Assembly: GCF_003254745.1 (NCBI RefSeq)
Contig: NZ_QKXH01000012.1
Span: forward strand, 98,033 to 162,032
Source of the DNA: Flavobacterium aquariorum
Lineage (GTDB): Bacteria > Bacteroidota > Bacteroidia > Flavobacteriales > Flavobacteriaceae
Direction of reading: 5' to 3'
Length of the DNA stretch: 64,000 nucleotides
Part shown: positions 24,742 to 32,777 of the stretch, piece after piece
Layout: each line of letters starts with the position of its first letter
How positions within the stretch are numbered: position 1 is the first letter of the stretch
Notes under the pieces: model-generated
What the model was told of the DNA's origin: nothing
The model's input: only the letters and a program-made list of their open reading frames with translations
The model's database searches: none
Translations under genes and position numbers: made by a program

Positions 24742-26028
24742 TTAGAACGTTTTAGAAACTTTGTCAATTGCTTGAATGGTAAAATCCAAGTCTTCGTAAG
24801 TTAATGCATCGGTGATGAACCAAGTCTCATAAGCTGATGGCGCTATGTAAACCCCTTCGGCAACTAATCCGTGGAAGAATTTCTTGAAAGTTTCATTATC
24901 ACCTGCAGCAGCAGATTGAAAATCAGTCACTGGATTCGCATCAAAATGAACCGAAATCATAGACCCTATTTGATTGATGGTGAAAACAACATTATTAGCT
25001 TTCAGAACTTTCTCAATTCCTGCGCTTAAATAAGCAGTTTTTTCTTCTAATCTTTTGAAAATTTCCCGATCGTTGTCCAACGCCTGCAACATCGCCAATC
25101 CGGCCGCCATAGCCAATGGATTCCCCGACAAAGTTCCCGCTTGGTAAACAGGTCCCAATGGTGCGAGGTAATTCATAATTTCGGCACGAGCGGCAAAAGC
25201 ACCAACAGGCAATCCACCCCCAATTACTTTTCCGAAGCAAACAATATCTGCATTGATGTTGAACAATTCCTGAACTCCACCTCTGGCCAATCTAAAACCT
25301 GTCATTACCTCATCAAAAATCAATAAAATTCCGTTTGCAGTACACAACTCACGCAAGCCTTCCAAAAATCCTTTTACTGGTGGAATACATCCCATATTTC
25401 CGGCAACAGGTTCAACAATTATGGCAGCAATTTCATTTTTATTGGCTTCGATTAAAGTCTTCACATTCTCCAAATCATTGTATTTAGCAAGCAAAGTGTC
25501 TTTGGCCGTACCTGCAGTCACACCCGGGCTGTTTGGCGTTCCAAAAGTAACCGCACCACTCCCCGCCTGAATCAAAAATGAATCGGAATGACCGTGATAG
25601 CAACCCGCGAATTTGATGATTTTATCTCTTTTGGTAAATCCACGAGCCAAACGCACCGCACTCATACATGCCTCTGTTCCTGAATTCACAAATCGGATTT
25701 TATCAATATTTGGAACCATAGATACAGCAAGTGCAGCAATTTGTGTTTCTAATTCAGTTGGCATCCCAAAAGACGTCCCTAGTTTCGCTTTTTCAATTAC
25801 GGCTTCCACCACAGGCTCGTAGGCATGACCCAAAATCATTGGTCCCCATGAATTGATATAGTCGATTAATCGGTTTCCATCTTCATCGTACAAATAAGCT
25901 CCTTTGGCACTTTTTACGAATATTGGCGTACCTCCCACGGCTTTAAAAGCTCTTACTGGTGAATTTACTCCCCCTGGGATTACTTTTTCTGCTTCAGCAA
26001 AAAGCTGACTACTTCTTTGGTATATCAT
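24742..26028 (-). CDS. hemL: glutamate-1-semialdehyde 2,1-aminomutase
   Basis: A 428-residue PLP-dependent aminomutase of normal family length that converts glutamate-1-semialdehyde to 5-aminolevulinate for tetrapyrrole synthesis. Key features are NSGTEA (115-120), YHGHSDS (144-150), FDEVMTGFR (238-246) and the PLP lysine Lys267 in FGKVIGGGLPVGAF. It is preceded by a region of short tandem repeats and the LysM-glucosaminidase gene. Confidence 0.96.
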   Translation of the reverse strand: MIYQRSSQLFAEAEKVIPGGVNSPVRAFKAVGGTPIFVKSAKGAYLYDEDGNRLIDYINSWGPMILGHAYEPVVEAVIEKAKLGTSFGMPTELETQIAALAVSMVPNIDKIRFVNSGTEACMSAVRLARGFTKRDKIIKFAGCYHGHSDSFLIQAGSGAVTFGTPNSPGVTAGTAKDTLLAKYNDLENVKTLIEANKNEIAAIIVEPVAGNMGCIPPVKGFLEGLRELCTANGILLIFDEVMTGFRLARGGVQELFNINADIVCFGKVIGGGLPVGAFAARAEIMNYLAPLGPVYQAGTLSGNPLAMAAGLAMLQALDNDREIFKRLEEKTAYLSAGIEKVLKANNVVFTINQIGSMISVHFDANPVTDFQSAAAGDNETFKKFFHGLVAEGVYIAPSAYETWFITDALTYEDLDFTIQAIDKVSKTF

Positions 26029-26045
26029 TTTTATATTTATTTGAG

Positions 26046-26181
26046 ATGATAGACAAAAAGATGATAGATAAGAGACTCCAACGAGTTCTATAAACTGTCA
26101 TATTCTTTAAATTATTCATTAGTCTATTATCTATTTTCCCTTTTATTATCTATTATCTATTCGTCTATTATCTATCTGTCT
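26046..26181. repeat. degenerate short tandem repeats with opposed arms
   Basis: GATGATAGACAAAAAGATGATAGATAAG-type units (26046-26072) are opposed by repeated CTATTATCTAT units (26121-26181). The two arms can pair. The array lies between hemL and the glucosaminidase gene. Confidence 0.75.
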
Positions 26182-27006
26182 TTACTTCACTATCAACTTC
26201 TGTCCAATCGAAAGTGTATTCTCTGTTAGATTATTTTTCTGTTTTAATTCTTCTACCGTCAAATTGAATTTTTTGGAAACGGAATAAAAAGTATCTCCTT
26301 TTTGAATTTCATACAAACTGGATTCATCTGCACCAAAATTGTCCTGAAGCAAAACTTTGGTTTCTTCCTTTGCCATTTGTTTTCCTAAAACTTTGGCGTC
26401 GTACTGACTCAAATTATAGGTCTCAATATAACTTATTAATTTTTCCGGATACCTTGGATCAGTGGCGTATCCTGCGTCTTTCAATCCTTTTGCCCATGAT
26501 TTATAGTCCCCTTTAGGTAAGGTAAACAAATTGGCATATCTTTTTTTACCTGTCAATACCATTGCGTGATCTTGGTAGGATTCGGAGGCTTGATTGTATT
26601 TTCTAAAACATTCATTGGCAGAATCGTCGTCTTTATAGATTTTATCACCAGTCCAATCGTTATGACATTTGATTCCAAAATGATTATTGGCTGTCGTTGC
26701 CAAATCACTTTGTCCCGAACCTGATTCTAGAATTCCTTGTGCCAAAATAATACTGGCAGGAATTCCGTAAGTTTTCATATTAGACATCGCAACTGAATTG
26801 TATTGCGCAATATAACCATAGGTCATTTCATTTGTGGACATTGGTTTTGAAGTGGACTGTGTACCAACTTTACTGCTGCTGCCGTTTTGGATTGGTTTGG
26901 AATATTTCCATCCCACCGGTTTTTTTGTAGTGACAATTGTTGGTTTCGATGAACCACAACTTATAAGGGTTGCAATTAAGAGAAATAAAAATATTTTCTT
27001 GACCAT
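26182..27006 (-). CDS. glucosaminidase with C-terminal LysM domain
   Basis: A 274-residue lipoprotein (lipobox LLIATLISC) that should cleave the glycan of peptidoglycan. The glucosaminidase domain spans about residues 75-215: IPASIILAQGILESGSGQSD contains the catalytic Glu, followed by ANNHFGIKCH and YPEKLISYIE. A single LysM peptidoglycan-binding motif follows (about 228-274: YEIQKGDTFYSVSKKF...LSIGQKLIVK). It acts in the periplasm, with roles in wall remodelling or cell separation. It ends close to the ACC-deaminase-like gene upstream, which may share its transcript. Confidence 0.9.
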   Translation of the reverse strand: MVKKIFLFLLIATLISCGSSKPTIVTTKKPVGWKYSKPIQNGSSSKVGTQSTSKPMSTNEMTYGYIAQYNSVAMSNMKTYGIPASIILAQGILESGSGQSDLATTANNHFGIKCHNDWTGDKIYKDDDSANECFRKYNQASESYQDHAMVLTGKKRYANLFTLPKGDYKSWAKGLKDAGYATDPRYPEKLISYIETYNLSQYDAKVLGKQMAKEETKVLLQDNFGADESSLYEIQKGDTFYSVSKKFNLTVEELKQKNNLTENTLSIGQKLIVK

Positions 27007-27030
27007 ATTTAATTTTTGATATTGATTTTA

Positions 27031-27924
27031 CTATTGTACTTCAATCAATGTTTTATTTTTGCTTTTCAAAAGCGTGTTCATCCCCTGGATTCCCTGTAAT
27101 CCTCCTGTATGAATCAATAGAATTTTGGAATTATGAGGAAAATAATCTTTGTGAATTAAATCTATAACGCCAAAAACCATCTTTCCCGTATAAATAGGAT
27201 CTAATGGAACTTGTGTTTGTTTGTAAAACTGATTTATAAACTGAATCAGTTCTTCATTTACCTTTCCGTAACCCCCAAAGTGGTATTCGGTAATTAACCC
27301 CCAATTTGTATTGGTGGCAAATTTACGAATTTCATCTTTTAAAAAGTCTCCTTTTAATGCTGGAAATCCCAAAACTTTTTGGTGTGGCAATGCGGTATTG
27401 ATAATCCCCGAAACGGTTCCACCCGTTCCAACCGCGCAACAAACATAATCAAATGCAGCGTCTTCCTCAATCAGTATTTCTTCGCAACCTTTTACGGCAT
27501 ATTCATTGGTTCCGCCTTCTGGAACTAGGTAAAATGATCCAAATTTATTTTTTAGATTGGCTATAAAATTAGGTTCAGTTTTATGTCGATAAGCTTCCCT
27601 GGTGACAAACTCGAATTGCATTCCACATTCTTGAGCAAACTTTAAAGTGGGGTTTTCGTCAATTTTATCGCCCAACTCATCTCCGCGAATCACGCCAATG
27701 GTTTTGAAACCCTGCTCTTTTCCAGCATAGGCCACTGCCGCAATATGATTGGAATAAGCGCCACCAAAAGTCAACACAGTTTCGTGATTTTCGGCTTTCG
27801 CCTGAAGCAAATTATACTTTAGCTTCCTAAATTTATTTCCAGATATAAAGGGATGAAGCAAATCTTCCCGTTTTATTTCGAGAGAAATTCCATTAGGTAG
27901 TTCGTATGTTATTTTTTGGTTCAA
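27031..27924 (-). CDS. 1-aminocyclopropane-1-carboxylate deaminase / D-cysteine desulfhydrase family enzyme
   Basis: A 297-residue fold-type II PLP enzyme. The PLP lysine lies in SGNKFRKLKYNL (about Lys31); the phosphate-binding loop is AVGTGGTVSG. LTFGGAYSNHIAAVAYAG matches the ACC deaminase/D-cysteine desulfhydrase group rather than threonine dehydratases. Slightly shorter than the 330-340 residues of classical members, as is common in Flavobacteria. The substrate (ACC, D-cysteine or other) cannot be decided. Its start overlaps the end of the mini-metalloprotease gene by four bases, so the two are translationally coupled. Confidence 0.85.
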   Translation of the reverse strand: MNQKITYELPNGISLEIKREDLLHPFISGNKFRKLKYNLLQAKAENHETVLTFGGAYSNHIAAVAYAGKEQGFKTIGVIRGDELGDKIDENPTLKFAQECGMQFEFVTREAYRHKTEPNFIANLKNKFGSFYLVPEGGTNEYAVKGCEEILIEEDAAFDYVCCAVGTGGTVSGIINTALPHQKVLGFPALKGDFLKDEIRKFATNTNWGLITEYHFGGYGKVNEELIQFINQFYKQTQVPLDPIYTGKMVFGVIDLIHKDYFPHNSKILLIHTGGLQGIQGMNTLLKSKNKTLIEVQ

Positions 27925-28268
27925 AGTTTAGGATTTATTAGTTTTAAATAGTTTAAAAAACTAAAAAAAGTTCTCTTTTTAAAATAGTCAAAGTCCGTTT
28001 CATTAGCATAAGCCTCTCTTTCAAAACTGATATTTCTATAGGCTAAATTGGCGTTTTTATACTGCAGCAAACGTACCGCATATTCCATAAAATACCAAAC
28101 AAAAAAAGGCAAGATTAGTAGCTCCAATTGTTGTCGGAGGTGAATTTTTTCGTGATTGACAAGTACTTTATTTTCGGAATCAAATGCATATTTTACAAAC
28201 ACAAAAGGAAAGACTGTTAACCCGCGATATCCTTTAGGAATTAAATATTTGGCAACAATAACAAACAT
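27921..28268 (-). CDS. small membrane-associated HEXXH protein (M56-like)
   Basis: A 115-residue protein with a zinc-protease signature HEKIH (39-43) and a downstream FEREAYANE, where Glu86 could be the third zinc ligand. A hydrophobic stretch (about 49-66) follows the HEXXH, as in M56/BlaR-type membrane proteases, but the large sensor and membrane parts are missing. I recognise it as a conserved flavobacterial type without a known function. It overlaps the ACC-deaminase-like gene (ATGA) and is the first gene of that pair. Confidence 0.65.
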   Translation of the reverse strand: MFVIVAKYLIPKGYRGLTVFPFVFVKYAFDSENKVLVNHEKIHLRQQLELLILPFFVWYFMEYAVRLLQYKNANLAYRNISFEREAYANETDFDYFKKRTFFSFLNYLKLINPKL

Positions 28269-28361
28269 TGGTTATAAAATTTATAGATTTGTACAGGCAA
28301 TTTAGTCCGAATTAAAGAAAATCACAATCGCCTAGTCGCGAATTGCAAGCATAAAAACAGA

Positions 28362-28538
28362 ATGGCAGAACAAAGTAATGAAAATAAATTAATAGAAGGT
28401 GAAGATTTTTATTATACACCCGAAGGTTACAAATGTTTTACCGAAAAACACCACTTAAAAAGAGGCTATTGCTGTAAAAGCGGTTGTCGTCATTGTCCCT
28501 ATGGATTTGACAAGAAAACGGGGCTTTTGAAAAAGTAA
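28362..28538 (+). CDS. DUF5522 family small Cys-rich protein
   Basis: A 58-residue protein with a dense cysteine pattern, YKCFTEKHHLKRGYCCKSG followed by CRHCPYGFD: Cys25, 37, 38, 42 and 45. This matches the short DUF5522 family, often written as C..H......CC...CRHCPY. The pattern suggests metal binding, but no function is known. It is divergent from the mini-metalloprotease gene, with 93 bp between them. Confidence 0.8.
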   Translation: MAEQSNENKLIEGEDFYYTPEGYKCFTEKHHLKRGYCCKSGCRHCPYGFDKKTGLLKK

Positions 28539-28893
28539 TCAGTTTGCAGTTTTTAGGCTGCAGAACTTAGATTACAGAAAACAGTATTTTATATATTTCA
28601 ACACTAACAATGGACATTCTTTCTTTAAAATATAAAATTAAAATTCATAAGTCCTACCACAGGTCGGATATACGGTATCCTTAGTGGCGAATTCCTCTAA
28701 ATTAAGAAAAATATCTTGATTTACGGGATGCGAGAGGGATAGAAACTAGCTACCGAAGTAGCGTGGATAGCCCGACCGCATTAAGGAAAATGGGCGACTA
28801 ACCGACACGAAACGTAGACCCCTTTTCTTAATGCGGTCTCGCCCAAAAGCTGCTCATTAGAACAATTAATTTTAGATTTTAAATACCAAAAAA
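28539..28893. other. 355-bp intergenic region with repeat element copy 3
   Basis: No gene is visible. Positions 28730-28844 hold a family-1 repeat; the rest is AT-rich leader sequence before hutU. Confidence 0.7.
28730..28844 (+). repeat. dispersed three-way-junction repeat (family 1), copy 3
   Basis: Starts GCGAGAGGGATAGAAACTAG and ends GTCTCGCCC. The outer stem is GCGAGA/TCTCGC, a compensatory change from GCGTGA/TCACGC in copy 1. The inner hairpin GCTAC-CGAA-GTAGC is intact. The distal stem pairs GACCGCATTAAG (from 28774) with CTTAATGCGGTC (to 28838), unlike the distal stem sequences of the other copies. Confidence 0.85.
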
Positions 28894-30873
28894 ATGACTT
28901 TTCAAGAACAAATACAACAAGGAATTCCTTTAATATTACCACAGCCAAAACCGTATGAAGCCAACATTAACCACGCGCCGAAACGGAAAGAAATCTTAAC
29001 AGACGAAGAAAAAAAATTAGCACTTCGTAACGCTTTGCGCTATTTTGAACCCAAGCATCACGCCGAATTACTACCAGAATTCAAGGACGAACTCGAAACT
29101 TACGGTCGCATTTATATGTACCGTTTACGTCCCGATTATAAAATGTATGCCCGACCAATCTCGGAATATCCTGGAAAAAGCGAGCAAGCCAAAGCGATTA
29201 TGCTGATGATTCAGAACAATCTGGATTATGCGGTGGCGCAACATCCACACGAATTGATTACGTATGGCGGAAACGGAGCGGTCTTCTCGAATTGGGCTCA
29301 ATATTTATTGACGATGAAATACTTATCGGAAATGACCGATGAGCAAACATTGACGATGTATTCCGGACACCCAATGGGATTATTTCCATCCCACAAAGAG
29401 GCGCCGAGAGTTGTGGTAACCAACGGAATGGTCATCCCTAATTATTCCAAACCCGATGATTGGGAGCGAATGAATGCCCTGGGCGTTTCGCAATACGGAC
29501 AAATGACAGCAGGAAGTTATATGTACATCGGTCCACAAGGGATTGTGCACGGAACTACGATTACGGTTTTGAATGGTTTCAGAAAAATAAAACGTTCCCC
29601 AAAAGGTGGTTTATTCGTGACTTCTGGTCTTGGAGGAATGAGTGGTGCGCAACCCAAAGCGGGAAATATTGCAGGTTGCATCACAGTTTGTGCCGAGGTA
29701 AATGCTAAAATAACACATATTCGTCACAGTCAAGGTTGGATTAATGAAGTGATAGAAAACTTAGACGAATTAGTACAGCGAGTAACTTTGGCGAAAGCCA
29801 ATAATGAAACAGTTTCTATCGGTTACCTTGGAAACGTGGTAGATGTTTGGGAACGATTTGATGAAGAAAACCTATATATTGATTTGGGTTCTGACCAAAC
29901 TTCGCTTCACAATCCGTGGGCTGGTGGATATTATCCGGTTGGAATTTCATTTGAAGAAGCCAATGAAATGATGGCGAACAATCCTGATTTATTCAAAGAA
30001 AAAGTACAGGAAACATTGCGTCGTCATACAACAGCCATCAACAAACATACAGCCAAAGGAACTTATTTCTTCGATTACGGAAATGCCTTTTTACTGGAAG
30101 CCTCTCGTGCCGGTGCCGATATTATGGCCGAAAATAAAATTGATTTCAGGTACCCGAGTTATGTACAGGACATTATGGGACCTATGTGTTTTGACTATGG
30201 TTTTGGGCCTTTCCGTTGGGTTTGTGCCTCAGGAAAGCCGGAAGATTTAGCCAAAACAGATGCTATTGCCTGCCTAGTTTTAGAAGAAATGGCCAAAACT
30301 GCTCCAATAGAAATTCAGCAACAAATGCAGGATAATATTCAGTGGATAAAAGGTGCACAAGAAAATAAATTGGTTGTGGGTTCTCAAGCCCGAATCCTAT
30401 ATGCTGATGCTGAAGGCCGTGTAAAAATCGCCGAAGCTTTCAATCAGGCGATTGCCAAAGGTGAAATAGGATTGGTAGTTCTAGGTCGTGATCATCACGA
30501 TGTTTCGGGAACCGATTCCCCTTACCGCGAAACTTCCAATATTTATGACGGTTCTCGTTTCACCGCAGATATGGCTATTCAAAACGTGATTGGCGACAGT
30601 TTTCGTGGTGCGACCTGGGTTTCCATTCACAATGGTGGTGGTGTAGGTTGGGGAGAAGTTATCAATGGTGGCTTCGGAATGGTGTTGGACGGTAGTAAGG
30701 AAGCTTCCCGTCGCTTGGCTTCTATGCTTTTTTGGGATGTCAATAACGGAATCTCAAGACGCAGTTGGGCTCGTAACGAAGGTGCAGTTTTTGCCATAAA
30801 ACGTGCTATGGAAGTCGAACCGTTGTTGAAAGTGACGCTACCCAATTTGGTGGATGATAAATTATTAGAATAA
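28894..30873 (+). CDS. hutU: urocanate hydratase
   Basis: A 659-residue urocanase, the second enzyme of histidine degradation, converting urocanate to 4-imidazolone-5-propionate with tightly bound NAD+. Family blocks are GRIYMYRLRP, ELITYGGNGAVFSNWAQY, GQMTAGSYMYIGPQGIVHGT, LFVTSGLGGMSGAQPKA, and GRDHHDVSGTDSPYRET near residue 530. It is about 100 residues longer than the 555-residue enteric type, as is usual for the long Bacteroidota form. No hutH, hutI or hutG lies in this window, so the pathway genes must be elsewhere. Confidence 0.95.
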   Translation: MTFQEQIQQGIPLILPQPKPYEANINHAPKRKEILTDEEKKLALRNALRYFEPKHHAELLPEFKDELETYGRIYMYRLRPDYKMYARPISEYPGKSEQAKAIMLMIQNNLDYAVAQHPHELITYGGNGAVFSNWAQYLLTMKYLSEMTDEQTLTMYSGHPMGLFPSHKEAPRVVVTNGMVIPNYSKPDDWERMNALGVSQYGQMTAGSYMYIGPQGIVHGTTITVLNGFRKIKRSPKGGLFVTSGLGGMSGAQPKAGNIAGCITVCAEVNAKITHIRHSQGWINEVIENLDELVQRVTLAKANNETVSIGYLGNVVDVWERFDEENLYIDLGSDQTSLHNPWAGGYYPVGISFEEANEMMANNPDLFKEKVQETLRRHTTAINKHTAKGTYFFDYGNAFLLEASRAGADIMAENKIDFRYPSYVQDIMGPMCFDYGFGPFRWVCASGKPEDLAKTDAIACLVLEEMAKTAPIEIQQQMQDNIQWIKGAQENKLVVGSQARILYADAEGRVKIAEAFNQAIAKGEIGLVVLGRDHHDVSGTDSPYRETSNIYDGSRFTADMAIQNVIGDSFRGATWVSIHNGGGVGWGEVINGGFGMVLDGSKEASRRLASMLFWDVNNGISRRSWARNEGAVFAIKRAMEVEPLLKVTLPNLVDDKLLE

Positions 30874-30894
30874 AGCACATAAAAATCATTTTAA

Positions 30895-30955
30895 ATCTGC
30901 TGAATCTGCGTGACATAAAAAATTTGGCACGCAGATTTTTGCAGATTCAGCAGAT
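30895..30955 (+). terminator. hairpin downstream of hutU
   Basis: ATCTGCTGAATCTGC (from 30895) pairs with GCAGATTCAGCAGAT (to 30955), with an inner GTG..CAC extension. Confidence 0.7.
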
Positions 30956-30976
30956 AAAAATAAAATCTAAAGAAAT

Positions 30977-31124
30977 TTTCGGGAGCTAATCCTGCTATTC
31001 GCTTCAAGATTTTTCATAAACTCGTTTTTTTCTAAGAGCAAAAAGAGCTTCCGTTGGTCGCTTTTTTTGTTCAAGAAAAAAATACTCGTTTATCAAAAAA
31101 TGCTTTCCGCTACTATCAGGGCTA
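30977..31124 (-). repeat. dispersed hairpin repeat (family 2), copy 2
   Basis: On the minus strand it starts AGCCCTGATAGTAGCGGAAA and ends GGATTAGCTCCCGAAA. A distal stem pairs TTTTTCATAAAC (31010-31021) with GTTTATCAAAAA (about 31088-31099, one mismatch), with a further inner A-rich stem. It occupies most of the gap between hutU and the DUF4136 gene; nothing else is seen in that gap. Confidence 0.65.
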
Positions 31125-31252
31125 ACACAGCTAACTGTAAACAAATGTCTTTGAAAGAAGTTTTTGAAAAATCATTTTTTTTAACTACCTTAGAGTAGCC
31201 AAATTGGTACGATTTTTGCAGTTTATTTACTCCACCATAAATCAAACAAAAC

Positions 31253-31816
31253 ATGAAAACATTTAAATTCCTGCCCCTATTATTACTTTTCATTGTTAGC
31301 TCATGTGACACTGTAAGAGTATATTCTGATTATGACAAATCCGTTGATTTTACGCAATACAAAACTTTTGCCTTTATGAAATCTGGAATTGACAAAGTCG
31401 AAATTTCTGATTTGGATAAAAAAAGAATCCTAAACGCCATCGATCAACAATTACAGGCTAAAGGATTGACCAAAAGTGAAACTCCCGATTTATTAGTCAA
31501 TATTTTTACTAAATCTCGTGAAGAAATTAGTGTAAACCAATTCAATGCAGGTTATGGCTACGGTTGGGGATGGGGATGGAATCCTTATATGTATGGAGGC
31601 CAAACATATGTGAGCTCTTCTACAGAAGGCACATTATACATTGACCTAATCGACGCCAAAAAGAAAGAACTAATCTGGCAAGGTGAAGGCACTGGAACCC
31701 TTTCTAAAGACATGGCAGAAAAAGACGCGATAGTCAATGATATTGTCACCCAAATTTTGGCACAATATCCGCCTGCAAAACCTGAAAAAAAGGAAAATAA
31801 AGAAAAGAAAAAATAA
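31253..31816 (+). CDS. DUF4136 lipoprotein
   Basis: A 187-residue lipoprotein (signal KTFKFLPLLLLFIVSSC, lipid Cys at 18-19 region). The mature part starts DTVRVYSDYDKSVDFTQYKTFAF, the diagnostic opening of DUF4136, and continues through an aromatic Gly-rich stretch (YGYGWGWGWNPYMYGG) to SSTEGTLYIDLIDAKKKELIWQGEGTG, also typical. The C-terminus is a lysine-rich tail. It is presumably outer-membrane anchored; no function is known. A terminator separates it from the haemoglobin gene. Confidence 0.87.
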   Translation: MKTFKFLPLLLLFIVSSCDTVRVYSDYDKSVDFTQYKTFAFMKSGIDKVEISDLDKKRILNAIDQQLQAKGLTKSETPDLLVNIFTKSREEISVNQFNAGYGYGWGWGWNPYMYGGQTYVSSSTEGTLYIDLIDAKKKELIWQGEGTGTLSKDMAEKDAIVNDIVTQILAQYPPAKPEKKENKEKKK

Positions 31817-31826
31817 TTTAGTTTTT

Positions 31827-31855
31827 AAAAAACCTACCTTTGTGTAGGTTTTTTT
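31827..31855 (+). terminator. terminator of the DUF4136 gene
   Basis: AAACCTAC (31830-31837) pairs with GTAGGTTT (31844-31851), followed by Ts. The stem-loop also contains TACCTTTG (31835-31842), a sequence that could serve as a -7 box for the next gene. Confidence 0.75.
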
Positions 31856-31868
31856 ATATCCAGAAATC

Positions 31869-32261
31869 ATGACAAACAAAGACATAACAAATATAGAAGA
31901 TATTCAATTAATGGTAGATACATTCTACTCGAATGTGCGAAAAGACGAACTGATTGGTTCTATTTTCAACGAAAAAATAGGTGACCGCTGGCCAGAACAT
32001 TTGGAGAAAATGTATCGCTTTTGGCAAACTATTCTACTGGAAGAACACACATATTCTGGAAGTCCTTTTCCGCCACACAAACAACTTCCTGTCGAAAAAG
32101 AACATTTTAACCGCTGGATGGAGATTTTTACCGAAACGGTCGATAGTTTATTTACTGGTAAAAATGCTGATGAAGCCAAACTCAGAGGCAAAATGATGGC
32201 CGAAATGTTCAACCACAAAATTGAGTATTTCAGACATGAAGCGAAGCATCCGCTTTTATAA
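31869..32261 (+). CDS. group III truncated haemoglobin
   Basis: A 130-residue globin. It has the group III pattern: VDTFYSNVRKDELIGSIFN, WPEHLEKMYRFWQTILL, PFPPHKQLPVEKEHFNRWME, with the proximal His in the HFNRW block. Such proteins bind O2 or NO in the cytosol and are linked to nitrosative stress or microaerobic life. It is a single gene flanked by terminators on both sides. Confidence 0.9.
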   Translation: MTNKDITNIEDIQLMVDTFYSNVRKDELIGSIFNEKIGDRWPEHLEKMYRFWQTILLEEHTYSGSPFPPHKQLPVEKEHFNRWMEIFTETVDSLFTGKNADEAKLRGKMMAEMFNHKIEYFRHEAKHPLL

Positions 32262-32272
32262 TCTAAAGACAG

Positions 32273-32302
32273 AAACCGCAATAGTGATTTTGCGGTTTTT
32301 TT
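32273..32302 (+). terminator. terminator of the truncated haemoglobin gene
   Basis: AAACCGCAA (32273-32281) pairs with TTGCGGTTT (32290-32298), followed by a T run. Confidence 0.85.
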
Positions 32303-32361
32303 ATGTTGAAATTTATATATAAAAATAAAACTCTAATTGAGTTTACACAAAATTTCACTTA

Positions 32362-32640
32362 ACCTACCTAAACCATAGGCACGCATACCAAAATGATAGG
32401 CACACCTGCCAAAATCATAGGCGTGCCTACTTAAAATTATGGCGAGCCTAAACAATCAAAACGCGAGCCTATTAAAAACAAAGGCGACGCCTCCAAAATT
32501 TATAGGCGAGCCTATAAAAAAATATGCAACGCCTAGTAAAGTCGATGGCGCGCCTGCCAAAACTAAAGGCAAGCCTATCAAAAACAAAGGCGACACCTTC
32601 AATTTTAATAGGCGCGCCCTAATATTATTATGGCGCAGCA
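32362..32640 (+). repeat. 21-bp minisatellite with GGCGNGCC palindromic cores
   Basis: About 13 degenerate units of about 21 bp (a few 22) start at 32377, 32398, 32419, 32441, 32462, 32483, 32504, 32526, 32547, 32568, 32589, 32610 and 32632. The unit is roughly AGGCGCGCCTACCAAAATTAT: a short GC palindrome followed by an A-rich spacer. A 69-codon frame crosses it on the plus strand, but I do not treat it as a gene because its composition simply follows the repeat. Confidence 0.85.
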
Positions 32641-32745
32641 TTACATAAACCAAGGTTCTGCATTGGAATCATTACGGTTAATTTTTGAATCTGTAAATTT
32701 GCTAAAATCGTAGTTAAAAAACTTCTTTTACGCCTCTGAAAATTG

Positions 32746-32753
32746 TACTTTTG
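32746..32753 (+). promoter_or_regulatory. -7 promoter box of the aromatic amino acid hydroxylase gene
   Basis: TACTTTTG at 32746-32753 overlaps the TTG that opens the longest frame and so supports initiation at ATG 32778. Confidence 0.5.
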
Positions 32754-32777
32754 CATACAAACTACATCGATTTCGTT

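Noticed and set aside
32362..32640. Possible CRISPR array
   Set aside because: Units are about 21 bp and continuous, with no unique spacers and no cas genes nearby.
32439..32653. Open frames of 65-69 codons on both strands across the 21-bp minisatellite
   Set aside because: Their sequence only reflects the 21-base repeat, which is a multiple of three and so stays open by itself; no conserved protein pattern or start signal supports a gene.
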